Source: Hofstenia miamia (Eukaryota > Xenacoelomorpha > Acoela). Taken from it: a DNA stretch of 64,000 bases. Positions 1 to 9,716 of the stretch are shown here, in pieces. The DNA lies in NCBI GenBank assembly GCA_004352715.1, contig SCFE01000073.1:1730422-1794421 (forward strand), given 5' to 3'. A model generated the notes under the pieces. That model was not told the origin of the DNA, ran no database searches, and saw nothing but the letters and a program-made list of their open reading frames with translations. How positions within the stretch are numbered: position 1 is the stretch's first letter; every line of letters begins with the position of its first letter. The translations under genes were made by a program, and so were the position numbers.

Positions 1-780
1 CGATAATTTATATCAAAAATACTTTTACTTATATATGTATCTGATCTAATTCGAAATGTTAACTACAATTTAGAGATAGGACCGGCTCCAGGCCGGCAAT
101 TTACCGGCCTGCCGCTGATGGAAATTTCAAAGAAGCCCGGTAAAATTACCGACCAAAATTATGAAAGAATCGTGTTTTATCTTATAGATAGGGAATATTT
201 TGCAGAGTTTGGGAGGAATTCTTATGAAAATCTAAAGTTTGAAAAACATTTTTTGTTTCAGCAATCTGCAGTATTGCTGTTAGAATAATATTTAAGTTTA
301 CTTTCTTGAATCTCTCATAAATCTTCAAATAAATTGAGTTGCATCTATAGGATTTACACTTGAAATTTTGAGACTTCATATAAATAAAGAAACTTGAACC
401 TCGTATTTTTCTAATATTGGAAGAGACATTTGGGTAAACAAATTTTGATAATGTAAATAATTCGATTTTTTGAGCCAACCTATTGTAAAATATTGACTTT
501 GTTTACTAAAGTGGAAATGTGATTGCTTGTAGTTAATTACCAAAACATCTGCTATTTCAAATATATTTGCTTTGTTATTAAAACTGGGGGATATTCTTTT
601 TAGTAAGCAATGTACTTCTTAACATTCAAATTTTCGAAGTTATCAAAATCAAATGATATATTACATTAATATTGAATGCATTTAATTTTTTTGATGAAAT
701 TCCACAATAACACTCGCATGTATATCATAAATAAATCAAAATATATTCTTTTAGTTGTAATTTTTGCTAATAAATGAGGT
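1..780. other. non-coding AT-rich stretch with one GC-rich hairpin
   Basis: I see no gene here. The one distinctive item is an island at about 80-150, far richer in G and C than its surroundings, with a perfect 8-bp hairpin stem at 89-96 (CAGGCCGG) and 104-111 (CCGGCCTG) around a 7-nt loop. The remainder is simple AT-rich sequence. A 98-codon open frame on the minus strand (182-478) has no recognisable motif and is probably chance. Confidence 0.5.
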
Positions 781-784
781 TCTA

Positions 785-972
785 TTTAACTCTTTATGCC
801 TGTTAAAAAATGGTTATACTTTACCTTTCAGCAGTGTACGATGTCTTAAGTAAAGTAAAGCAAAATCCAATTACAAAATTCTCTGGTTTAATTTACTTTA
901 CTGCAGTGCACGACGAACTAGGTAAAATCCAATAAAGTTTACATTACTTTACTTTACAGCAGTGTACGACTA
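785..972. repeat. short tandem block with repeated GCAGTGYACGA
   Basis: The word GCAGTGTACGA or GCAGTGCACGA occurs three times (near 831, 903 and 959), each preceded by a run like TTTACTTTAC. The last two units are about 57 bases apart and share the intervening words AAATCCAAT and TTTACATTACTTTAC. It looks like a small local tandem duplication of unknown origin. Confidence 0.5.
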
Positions 973-1125
973 GGATAAGAGAGGAGTAATTATGTTTGGC
1001 TTTAACAATAAGTTTGCTATAAGTATATTTATTTGTAATCCTATCCCAATAAGAACACAAATTTAAGCTATTTCAGTTATATTGCCGTGAATGAACTCAT
1101 ATTTTTTCATGAATACCCTTTGCAG

Positions 1126-1221
1126 CAGTGGCGTACCAGCAATATTGAAATAAGGGAGGCACCAAGAGGACCAAAATATCTGAGGTGGGGCTCAGTTGAA
1201 ATTTCATACATATATATATAT
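1126..1221 (+). repeat. short interspersed repeat end (CAGTGGCGTACC type)
   Basis: Starts CAGTGGCGTACCAGCAATAT and runs into a TA microsatellite and then a gap. The same sequence, inverted and 80-90 percent alike over about 80 bases, ends at 47286. Related CAGTGGCG ends occur at 12165 and, inverted, at 7535. The recurring sharp terminus suggests a short transposable element whose class I cannot name. Confidence 0.5.
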
Positions 1222-2221
1222 NNNNNNNNNNNNNNNNNNNNNNNNNNNNNNNNNNNNNNNNNNNNNNNNNNNNNNNNNNNNNNNNNNNNNNNNNNNNNNN
1301 NNNNNNNNNNNNNNNNNNNNNNNNNNNNNNNNNNNNNNNNNNNNNNNNNNNNNNNNNNNNNNNNNNNNNNNNNNNNNNNNNNNNNNNNNNNNNNNNNNNN
1401 NNNNNNNNNNNNNNNNNNNNNNNNNNNNNNNNNNNNNNNNNNNNNNNNNNNNNNNNNNNNNNNNNNNNNNNNNNNNNNNNNNNNNNNNNNNNNNNNNNNN
1501 NNNNNNNNNNNNNNNNNNNNNNNNNNNNNNNNNNNNNNNNNNNNNNNNNNNNNNNNNNNNNNNNNNNNNNNNNNNNNNNNNNNNNNNNNNNNNNNNNNNN
1601 NNNNNNNNNNNNNNNNNNNNNNNNNNNNNNNNNNNNNNNNNNNNNNNNNNNNNNNNNNNNNNNNNNNNNNNNNNNNNNNNNNNNNNNNNNNNNNNNNNNN
1701 NNNNNNNNNNNNNNNNNNNNNNNNNNNNNNNNNNNNNNNNNNNNNNNNNNNNNNNNNNNNNNNNNNNNNNNNNNNNNNNNNNNNNNNNNNNNNNNNNNNN
1801 NNNNNNNNNNNNNNNNNNNNNNNNNNNNNNNNNNNNNNNNNNNNNNNNNNNNNNNNNNNNNNNNNNNNNNNNNNNNNNNNNNNNNNNNNNNNNNNNNNNN
1901 NNNNNNNNNNNNNNNNNNNNNNNNNNNNNNNNNNNNNNNNNNNNNNNNNNNNNNNNNNNNNNNNNNNNNNNNNNNNNNNNNNNNNNNNNNNNNNNNNNNN
2001 NNNNNNNNNNNNNNNNNNNNNNNNNNNNNNNNNNNNNNNNNNNNNNNNNNNNNNNNNNNNNNNNNNNNNNNNNNNNNNNNNNNNNNNNNNNNNNNNNNNN
2101 NNNNNNNNNNNNNNNNNNNNNNNNNNNNNNNNNNNNNNNNNNNNNNNNNNNNNNNNNNNNNNNNNNNNNNNNNNNNNNNNNNNNNNNNNNNNNNNNNNNN
2201 NNNNNNNNNNNNNNNNNNNNN
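1222..2221. other. assembly gap, 1000 N
   Basis: Exactly 1000 undetermined bases, the same length as four other gaps in this window, so the length is a placeholder and not a measurement. Open frames that run through it are meaningless. Confidence 0.98.
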
Positions 2222-3304
2222 GAGGACACTCTGACAAAAGGGAAACATATAACCGAAGTCCCAACTCTCCTTCGAGGAGTCAGTATCGCCGATTAGAGGA
2301 CACTCTGACAAAAGAATCAAGAAAGGAGGGTGTACTATCCGCAGCTAGTCAAGTGCCGATGGATATTTCAGTAGTGAACCGAGCAAAAGGGGATCAGCTG
2401 GAGTCCATAAGCAGTGGTTCCGAAATAAATTATGAACCGAGCACTAGCAAAAGGAAACCTCTCGTATTGCAGCAGCAGGTGCTACATGCCCCCTCAGTGA
2501 AAAGCATGTCAACTTCAGAAAGAACTGCGAGATCAATAGAGCGACAAAAACGTATGTCTGTTATAGATGGAATGAAAGTTCACCCATACTTTATGGCGAA
2601 AATGAAACTCAATTACAATGCATATGAGAAACTATCACCAGAAACTAGAGGCCTGATCAGAGACAGGAATATTTGAAAGAAATACAACAAACATGGCGAA
2701 AAATGAAGTTAACAAAACCAACTCAAGAAACGTGGCCAAGAATAGCAATAGACTCACCGTCAAAAAAGTATCATAAATCAGTAGAAGTAATACTACACAA
2801 AATAAACAAAGCGTACGAGTTAAATACCAAAAGAGATTTCAGAAAATTCATATTCGAGGAAACAAACACACCGGAGATACGATATAGAACTTCTATTTGG
2901 ATTCTAGCTATATATTTGACAGAAAATGACAAGATACAACTTCCTATGAAAAGAAAAACCAGAACGACGATAGCAAAAGAGAAAAAATATGAGATCGCCT
3001 TCTCACCAATTAACACAACAACAAAAAATTGGTTACTAATAGGAAGCACTGGAAAAATAGCATTCCCAGATAAAAAAGATAAACTGATGTACACATTAGA
3101 AAAGAACATCTTAAGGATAATTACAGAGAAAAACCCAATGTGCAAAATAACAATGGTCTCGATAGTGAACAACACCGGAATATGCCCAAACGAAATATCA
3201 ATATTTGACGAAGTAACAAAGAAATACATTTGGGGTGCAACAGCGGAAACAAAGTTGAAACCAGCAGACGAATCTCCATGGTTAACGACAAAGAAACTGG
3301 TGAC
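2222..3304 (+). pseudogene. third ORF of a Ty3/gypsy-type retroelement, partial and frameshifted
   Basis: Two overlapping open stretches, up to the stop at 2676 and from 2673 into the next gap, together encode a lysine-rich protein of at least 350 residues. It is homologous to decayed sequence at about 58.1-59.3 kb, which lies downstream of a gypsy integrase. Shared signatures are KLSPET (here near 2625-2645), NNTGIC followed by a short spacer (near 3168) and a WGAT motif (near 3230). That position places it as an extra ORF after pol. The function is unknown; I see no envelope features such as a signal peptide or transmembrane segment. A 21-nt stretch beginning at about 2222 recurs at about 2297, marking a local duplication. 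The C-terminal part is lost in the gap. Confidence 0.55.
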
Positions 3305-4304
3305 NNNNNNNNNNNNNNNNNNNNNNNNNNNNNNNNNNNNNNNNNNNNNNNNNNNNNNNNNNNNNNNNNNNNNNNNNNNNNNNNNNNNNNNNNNNNNNNN
3401 NNNNNNNNNNNNNNNNNNNNNNNNNNNNNNNNNNNNNNNNNNNNNNNNNNNNNNNNNNNNNNNNNNNNNNNNNNNNNNNNNNNNNNNNNNNNNNNNNNNN
3501 NNNNNNNNNNNNNNNNNNNNNNNNNNNNNNNNNNNNNNNNNNNNNNNNNNNNNNNNNNNNNNNNNNNNNNNNNNNNNNNNNNNNNNNNNNNNNNNNNNNN
3601 NNNNNNNNNNNNNNNNNNNNNNNNNNNNNNNNNNNNNNNNNNNNNNNNNNNNNNNNNNNNNNNNNNNNNNNNNNNNNNNNNNNNNNNNNNNNNNNNNNNN
3701 NNNNNNNNNNNNNNNNNNNNNNNNNNNNNNNNNNNNNNNNNNNNNNNNNNNNNNNNNNNNNNNNNNNNNNNNNNNNNNNNNNNNNNNNNNNNNNNNNNNN
3801 NNNNNNNNNNNNNNNNNNNNNNNNNNNNNNNNNNNNNNNNNNNNNNNNNNNNNNNNNNNNNNNNNNNNNNNNNNNNNNNNNNNNNNNNNNNNNNNNNNNN
3901 NNNNNNNNNNNNNNNNNNNNNNNNNNNNNNNNNNNNNNNNNNNNNNNNNNNNNNNNNNNNNNNNNNNNNNNNNNNNNNNNNNNNNNNNNNNNNNNNNNNN
4001 NNNNNNNNNNNNNNNNNNNNNNNNNNNNNNNNNNNNNNNNNNNNNNNNNNNNNNNNNNNNNNNNNNNNNNNNNNNNNNNNNNNNNNNNNNNNNNNNNNNN
4101 NNNNNNNNNNNNNNNNNNNNNNNNNNNNNNNNNNNNNNNNNNNNNNNNNNNNNNNNNNNNNNNNNNNNNNNNNNNNNNNNNNNNNNNNNNNNNNNNNNNN
4201 NNNNNNNNNNNNNNNNNNNNNNNNNNNNNNNNNNNNNNNNNNNNNNNNNNNNNNNNNNNNNNNNNNNNNNNNNNNNNNNNNNNNNNNNNNNNNNNNNNNN
4301 NNNN
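3305..4304. other. assembly gap, 1000 N
   Basis: Exactly 1000 N, a placeholder that cuts off the 3' part of the retroelement third ORF. Confidence 0.98.
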
Positions 4305-4520
4305 ATACTAAACTAGTAAGTTACTGAATGAGAAAGGTTACTACAAACTACTACAAGGTAAAATAAGGCACAACGCTAGCTACTAAAAACTATATACAAT
4401 TGCTAGCTACAAACTAATGATTAAAATAACAATACAATCAATCAGTCACATTATTGGTCACGTTATTGGAGGTCATAATTTAGATCTAAAATAGGTTAAA
4501 ATAGATATCTATATTCACCT
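4305..4520. other. non-coding, unassigned
   Basis: Short AT-rich piece after the gap. It contains repeated GCTAGCTAC words (about 4374-4383 and 4402-4411) but no gene. It may be the continuation of the adjacent LTR-like repeat. Confidence 0.4.
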
Positions 4521-4523
4521 ACG

Positions 4524-5075
4524 GTGGCGTAGCGCCTTTCTTGCATTTATTACTACATGTTAAGACGGGAATCGGTGGCAAGCTAAATGGATGAAAAACC
4601 CTTATACCTACACCTAACTTAACTGTAGTGCAATAATCGAGCGCGATACCCATGCGTCACTCCTTCGCTAATAGCACTCTAATTGTTTCAGGAACCGTTT
4701 AGCTTTTCATATTAAAATGAATCAAACCACAATGAAAATAAAGTGAAACTACAGCGAGTTTATTGTTCATCATCTTTACAGCTCGTAGTTCCTTTATATA
4801 CGAGATTAATTAAAACATATTTACCAATTTGCGATATTAAACAGGTACCAGTCGCCTAAATCCAATTTTATTTTCCCACGCAATAAATTTCTGTGTACCG
4901 TTTGGTGATACAGAACTGTGTGCAGGCTTTTCGTCTACACTTAATTTTGTCAAAACCATTTTGGCGACTAATACTTGCCTAAATCAAAATGCCAAAATTA
5001 TTAAATGCATATTCTAAGAATTAAAACAAATTAATGATATAGTTTTGTTTTCGTTCTTTGAATGATGCTACAATA
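4524..5075 (-). repeat. LTR-like repeat, copy 1
   Basis: Nearly identical to 8973-9492 apart from a small insertion (about 4885-4915). Read on the minus strand it begins TGTAGCATCATTC and ends near GGCGCTACGCCACC. It carries an AATAAA polyadenylation-like signal near 4760 and an internal block (AAGCTAAACG, then AGGGATTTTTCACCCG in the second copy) shared with the longer LTR-like repeats at 47.7 and 59.7 kb. I infer an LTR of the same broad Ty3/gypsy family. A tRNA-derived repeat is less likely, since I see no A and B boxes. Confidence 0.5.
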
Positions 5076-5089
5076 TATATATATAAATG

Positions 5090-5345
5090 ACATATATATA
5101 AATGGTATATATACTGTATATTTTCAATTTAAGCGAAATAAAATACAAAATAAATACTAATAAACATCGGTATTATCATATTTCTACAGTAAATGCTGAA
5201 TAGGTGAACCAATCTGCTCTAAAATACATTCACAATGGAAGGTAAGGTTCATCAATATTTATTGATTGGATCTCTGCTTTGCAGATGGATGCTTTTCGCC
5301 ATAGCTGCATGAGAATTTTGATATGCCCAACTCACACAGCTCAGC
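5090..5345 (+). pseudogene. Ty1/copia reverse-transcriptase C-terminal scrap
   Basis: Bases 5130-5330 match the inverted copia fragment at 47000-47215, with several substitutions and indels. The coding part (from about 5235) reads EGKVHQYLLIGSLLC, the characteristic LIGSLL stretch at the end of the copia reverse transcriptase. It stops at a TGA near 5310, just where the 47-kb copy continues into RNase H. A short dead fragment. Confidence 0.55.
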
Positions 5346-6215
5346 ACACAAAAAACAAATGGAGCCCTAGCTTAACTACAACAACTTCGACCAAATAAAA
5401 TGATGCTTCGACTTTTCAAAATGATGGGGTTGCCACCTCCCTTTTCATAATTGTTTTCAAATAATTTAATGAAGATCGTGTTATTTGGCGTGGATTTGGA
5501 CTTCTTTTACTCCAGGTTTTCTAGATTATTACATGGTAACTATTAAATTTTTAAAAAAATATTTATCATCAGTTTAAACCCCAGTCATGGAAGCTTTGAG
5601 AGAAAAAATCAAGACAGAGATTCAATTAATTATTCCAAATTAGCCTTGTATTTTAAGTAATTCTCCTAAATACAAATTTATTGTTCAACGAAAAATTTTC
5701 TGTAAGATGATATGAATTTCAAATTTCTTGAATGAAATTCTTACTTTCAAAGGAAAAACAATCTCATTACCGTTTTTGTAATGATTTTGTGCATTGCAAA
5801 TCAAAGTCTTCAAAATCTCAATAATGGAATAAGTAGTTTTGAACGTTATAATGTGAATTTTTGATATTATGTAAACGGGAATTTTTTGGTGCGAATTATC
5901 TGTTTCCTGCAAATTCTCTTATTAGTATAGAAATATCTTCAAAAATTGTTCCGTTTTTTAATTTCCAATTTTTGCCATTTTTATTAAAAAAACAGCTTTT
6001 ATAGGAAGGAGAAATTTTATCATGCCATGTTTTGTTTTCAATTTTCATTGATTCTTTGAAATCAACGGCAATAGAATACTATTTATTAAGTCATGATAAT
6101 AAATCGAGTAGGTTAGTCTTTTAATAGTGAATTGTCGGACGGACAATTAGTTAAATAGTACCTTAAAGTTAAACGAGGGAAATTAGATTCTAGCAAATAA
6201 CATCTAAGAATATAA
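5346..6215. other. no gene seen
   Basis: AT-rich sequence without recognisable coding or repeat content. The 75-codon minus-strand frame at 5685-5912 has no motif and I treat it as chance. Confidence 0.45.
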
Positions 6216-7050
6216 AATGAACTATACATTTTCATGTTCAATATGGGAATAAGCAATTTCAATATGGTAATTGGAATAAGCAAGTTCAAAATGGAAACAA
6301 GCTAGTTAAACATGGGAATAAGCAAATTCAATATGGGAATAATGAAATTCGATAAAGGAATACGCAAATTAGATATAAGAATAAGCTATTTCAATATAAA
6401 AATGAGCAAATTGAATATAGTCCGTCTAAAAGTAGTGCATTAATGCCTCTTTTATACCAATTTGGGTTTTACAATAATGACTTTTATTTAATATTACAGA
6501 TCCGATACAAAATAATGCATTTTCAATATTTGAATGACTTTCTGATGTAATAATATATATATATATATATAATATCTAATTTGCGTATTCCTTTATCGAA
6601 TTTCATTACTCCCATATTGAATTTGCTTATTCCCATATTGAATTTGCTAGTTTCCATATTGAACTTGCTTATTCTAATATTGAACTTGCTTATCCCATAT
6701 TGAATTGGCTTATTCCCATAGTGAACTTGCTTATTTTCATATTGAATTTGCTTATTCCCATATTGAATTGGCTTATTCCCATAGTGAACTTGCTTATTTT
6801 CATATTGAATTTGCTTATTCCCATATTGAATTTGTTTACTCCCATATTGAACTTGCTTATTCCCATATTGAACTTGCTTATTCCCATATTGAACTTACTT
6901 ATTCCCATATTGAATTTGTTTATTCCCATATTGAACTTGCTTATTCCCATATTGAACTTGCTTATTTGCATTTTGAATTTGCTTATTCTTATATTGAACT
7001 TGCTTATTCCCATATTGAATTTGCTTATTCCCATTTTGAACATGAAAAGG
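6216..7050. repeat. inverted repeat made of a 21-bp minisatellite
   Basis: The left arm (about 6225-6400) carries degenerate units such as TTCAATATGGGAATAAGCAA. The right arm (about 6580-7042) carries the reverse complement, TTGCTTATTCCCATATTGAA, in roughly two dozen 21-bp units. Both arms share the same odd unit (CCTTTATCGAATTTCATTA) next to the centre and the same outer border (GAACATGAAAA, then GTATAG). They are therefore arms of one inverted repeat around a spacer of about 150 bp that holds a TA run (about 6551-6573). The right arm has expanded far more than the left. Because 21 is a multiple of three, several frames stay open; the predicted repetitive proteins are artefacts. Confidence 0.85.
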
Positions 7051-7440
7051 TATAGTTTTTCCTCTACACTTGATAATTACCATGCGAGTAGACATAGCTC
7101 CGTCCAACAAATTTTCATGGAGGGGTAGATTTTTGTTTGTGAGTTTTGCACTTTTTTCATTGTCAGTAATTGTTAAATAGTCTGTTCATATTTTTAGGTT
7201 TTCAATAGAATAATGATAAACCTAAAAATAGCATGAAGTATGAATTTCTATTGGTTCCGTTTGACAACTAAGCATCATTTGGAATATCTTTACAAAAACT
7301 TATTATTAGGTTGTTTTTGGCTTAGCAGAAGTTCACTCATTAATTTTGCATTCACTTGCCCTACAACGTTGTCTATAGGCCATGTACTTTGGGGGAGGGG
7401 CAAAGAAAAATATATCGCAATTATATTGTAATGTTCAAAT
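7051..7440. other. non-coding
   Basis: No gene, RNA or transposon signature recognised. The 63-codon plus-strand frame at 7240-7431 shows no motif. Confidence 0.4.
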
Positions 7441-7449
7441 AAGCTAACT

Positions 7450-7535
7450 TACCATTATCTCTGAGGGTAGGGTGATCAGGTTTCAATCTAGGAAGGGGGC
7501 ATGGCCTCTCAGGCTCCCCCGTTGCTACGCCACTG
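7450..7535 (-). repeat. short interspersed repeat end (CAGTGGCGTAGC type)
   Basis: On the minus strand it begins at 7535 with CAGTGGCGTAGCAACGGGG, the same type of terminus as at 1126, 12165 and 47286. It is richer in G and C than its surroundings. Probably the end of a small non-autonomous element; class not resolved. Confidence 0.45.
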
Positions 7536-7720
7536 ATAGACATGCAAAGCATCGATTTTAAGTGAATAGAAAATCAGTGTTATGTGTGTAATACAAGAAA
7601 GGTTTTTTCAGAAGCAAATGATGCTAAGGTTATTTGCTTCATGCATATTTATAATTTTTTCCACGAAATCATTGTCATTTGATTATGCATGCATCATTCA
7701 ATGTTTTTCTGTTGAAATTA

Positions 7721-8856
7721 CAGTGGTGAAAATAAAGATCGAACCAAAATTTAAAGTTCGTGATTTTCTTGTTTCATAGTTGTTTGTCAGTTTAGGCAGG
7801 TACCCATTAATATGAAACTGTGACAGCACGTTAGGAGAGCGTTGTTACTTTAGCTTTAACGTGGTCTTGCTCTATCTTGTCCTTTGCACAAGAAATTAAC
7901 CATGCTCAAGTACACCCCATTTCTCATGCGAAAAGCAGTAATTCGTTTGTTCTTCCAAGGATACAAGCAGATGCAAATATCCGAACTAACAGACATACAC
8001 AAAAGTTCAGTAGGTCGAATTGTTAGCCATTACAAATCAACTGGCAAAATTGCGTAGAAGGCGATTCCTGGGCGGCCACCCGAAGTTAGTCATCGGGGGA
8101 GGTCGAGTTTAGTACGCCTTGCCCGCATTTGCCCTCGAATGAGTAACAGAGAGCTACGATCGAACTGGACCTATGGTCATATTTATACTGCATCTCGGAT
8201 ACGCCAAATATTGAAGAAATATGGGCTACGTTCTAAAAGAACCAACTGGAGCAAACAAATGATAAAAAACCCTCAAAATGTAGTCGACCATTGGATTTTC
8301 ACTGACGAATCAATATTTGAGGTTATTCCTTCGAGGACGAAGTCTAATGGAATGCGAAAAATTGTCCGGTTATCAGGAAATGTTACTGGCGAGTCGTATG
8401 TGAATCTGCTGCGTCAGCATCTACTTGTGGCCGGAAGACCTTTTTCTGCAATAAAACAACGCTCCACCTCATCGCTCACAAGTGTATCAAGCCTAGCTAA
8501 AAGAGGAGGGAATTATGACCATACCCGATTGGCCACCGATGTCACCCGACATTAATATTATAGAGAACGTGTGGAAGGTAATAAAAGATCGATTACAAAA
8601 AAGTTCTATTGAAAATTTGGACGAATTAGGGACAACTATCAAAAAAGAGTTTTATGGGCTTTCTGATGACTACATAAAGAAACTTTTCCAGTCAGTAGCC
8701 CGACGCGTGAAATCTGTTTTGAGGAACCGTGGATATCCGACAAAGTACTAACAAAACTGAGGAAAGCGTTTTTGAGTTTCTAATTTTCTTTTTATTAAAG
8801 AAATGTTCTGAAAATAACTGAATTTACTTTTGGTTCGATCTTTATTTTCAGTACTG
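7721..8856 (+). mobile_element. Tc1/mariner-like transposon, complete ends
   Basis: Terminal inverted repeats are visible: 7721 begins CAGTGGTGAAAATAAAGATC and the right end at 8856 is its inverse with two mismatches in the first 20 bases (CAGTACTGAAAATAAAGATC). Both continue with GAACCAAAA. The element is flanked by TA on both sides (7719-7720 and 8857-8858), the target duplication of the Tc1/mariner superfamily. At 1136 bp with a single transposase reading direction inside, it is a typical Tc1-size copy. The two ends are intact, so it could still be mobilised in trans, but its own transposase is broken. Confidence 0.92.
7902..8751 (+). pseudogene. Tc1-like transposase, frameshifted
   Basis: Reading from the ATG at 7902 gives an N-terminal helix-turn-helix region (FFQGYKQMQISELTDIHKSS) typical of paired-like Tc1 DNA-binding domains, then a GRPP linker. 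The catalytic core follows: TDES with the first aspartate (near 8302), the degraded QxNNAPPHRS segment (near 8448-8475), and SPDINIIENVW (near 8540-8570) with the final glutamate. The stop is at 8751. A nonsense codon in the linker (TAG near 8056), frameshifts between 8260 and 8515, and a stop just before the second catalytic motif inactivate it. The second catalytic aspartate appears as asparagine. The DD34E spacing is otherwise recognisable. Confidence 0.9.
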
Positions 8857-8939
8857 TAGTTAAATTTGTTTGGAGGTATATCAATGAATTTGATAGAGAT
8901 TGTGTGAAATACTTCTGTCAATCAAATGATGAGACATTC

Positions 8940-8972
8940 TATAGAAATTGTAATATATATATATATATATAN
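8940..8972. repeat. TA microsatellite ending at a single-n join
   Basis: A TATA run (about 8952-8971) stops at an n at 8972. The sequence after it is the LTR-like repeat. The n is likely a join between contigs that could not be merged across the microsatellite, so true adjacency is uncertain. Confidence 0.7.
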
Positions 8973-9492
8973 GTGGCGTAACGCCTTTCTTGCATTTGTT
9001 ACTACATGTTAAGACAGGAATCGGTAGCAAGCTAAACGGGTGAAAAATCCCTATACTTACACCTAGCTTAACTGTAGTGCAATAATCGAGCGCGATACCC
9101 ATGAGTCACTCCTTCGCTAATAGTACTCTAATTGTTGCACTCAGGAACCGTTTAGCTTTGCATATTAAAATGATTCAAACCACAATGAAAATAAAGTGAA
9201 ACTACAGCGAGTTTATTGTTCATCATCTTTACAGCTCGTAGTTCCTTTATATATGAAATTAATTAAAACATATTTACCGATTTGCGATATTAAACAGGTA
9301 CCAGTCGCCTAAGTCTAATTTTGTTTTCCCACGCAGAACTGTGTGCAGGCTTTTCGTCTACACTTAATTTTGTCAAAACCATTTTGGCGACTAATACTTG
9401 CCTAAATCAAATTGCCAAAATTATTAAATGCATATTCTAAGAATCAAAACAAATTAATGATATAGTTTTGTTTTCTTTCTTCGAATGATGCT
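8973..9492 (-). repeat. LTR-like repeat, copy 2
   Basis: Second copy of the repeat at 4524-5075, same orientation. On the minus strand it starts TGTAGCATCATTCG directly after LINE reverse-transcriptase sequence, so it appears to have inserted into that LINE fragment, and its far end is lost at the n at 8972. The internal block near 9139-9161 (minus: GCAAAGCTAAACGGTTCC) and near 9039-9071 (minus: GTAAGTATAGGGATTTTTCA) is shared with the LTR-like repeats at 47.9 and 59.8 kb. Probably a solo LTR. Confidence 0.55.
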
Positions 9493-9716
9493 ACAATATG
9501 ATATTTCATATCATTCATATAAATATTAAATAGTAGTGGGCCTAGAATAGTTCCCTGCGGTATACCATTTTTGATAGGAAGCCAATTCGAAAAAACTTTA
9601 TTGGCTTTTACCCGTTGAATTCTATTTGTAAGATAATTTGTTATAAAGAGAACATTATCATTATCCATACCTATATGTTTTAGTTTTTGGTATAATATTT
9701 TATGATTGATTGAGTC
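9488..9716 (-). pseudogene. LINE reverse-transcriptase fragment
   Basis: Encodes about 75 residues from DSINHKILYQKL through GIPQGTILGPLLF to a short INxDM-like end. These are conserved reverse-transcriptase motifs of Jockey/CR1-group non-LTR retrotransposons: the segment after the first catalytic aspartate, and the PQG-x-LGP block. Both ends are cut: upstream it joins Helitron sequence in the same frame, downstream it is replaced by the LTR-like repeat just before the expected FADD catalytic box. It cannot encode an active enzyme. Confidence 0.8.

Noticed and set aside
1087-4327. Long frames spanning the N gaps here, at 30271-31341, 33003-34503 and 61450-62537
   Set aside because: They exist only because N is read as non-stop; flanking codons do not support them except where stated.
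6690-7128. Several repetitive frames on both strands over the minisatellite
   Set aside because: The unit is 21 bp, so any stop-free frame repeats indefinitely; open frames exist on both strands and in several phases with no independent evidence of coding.
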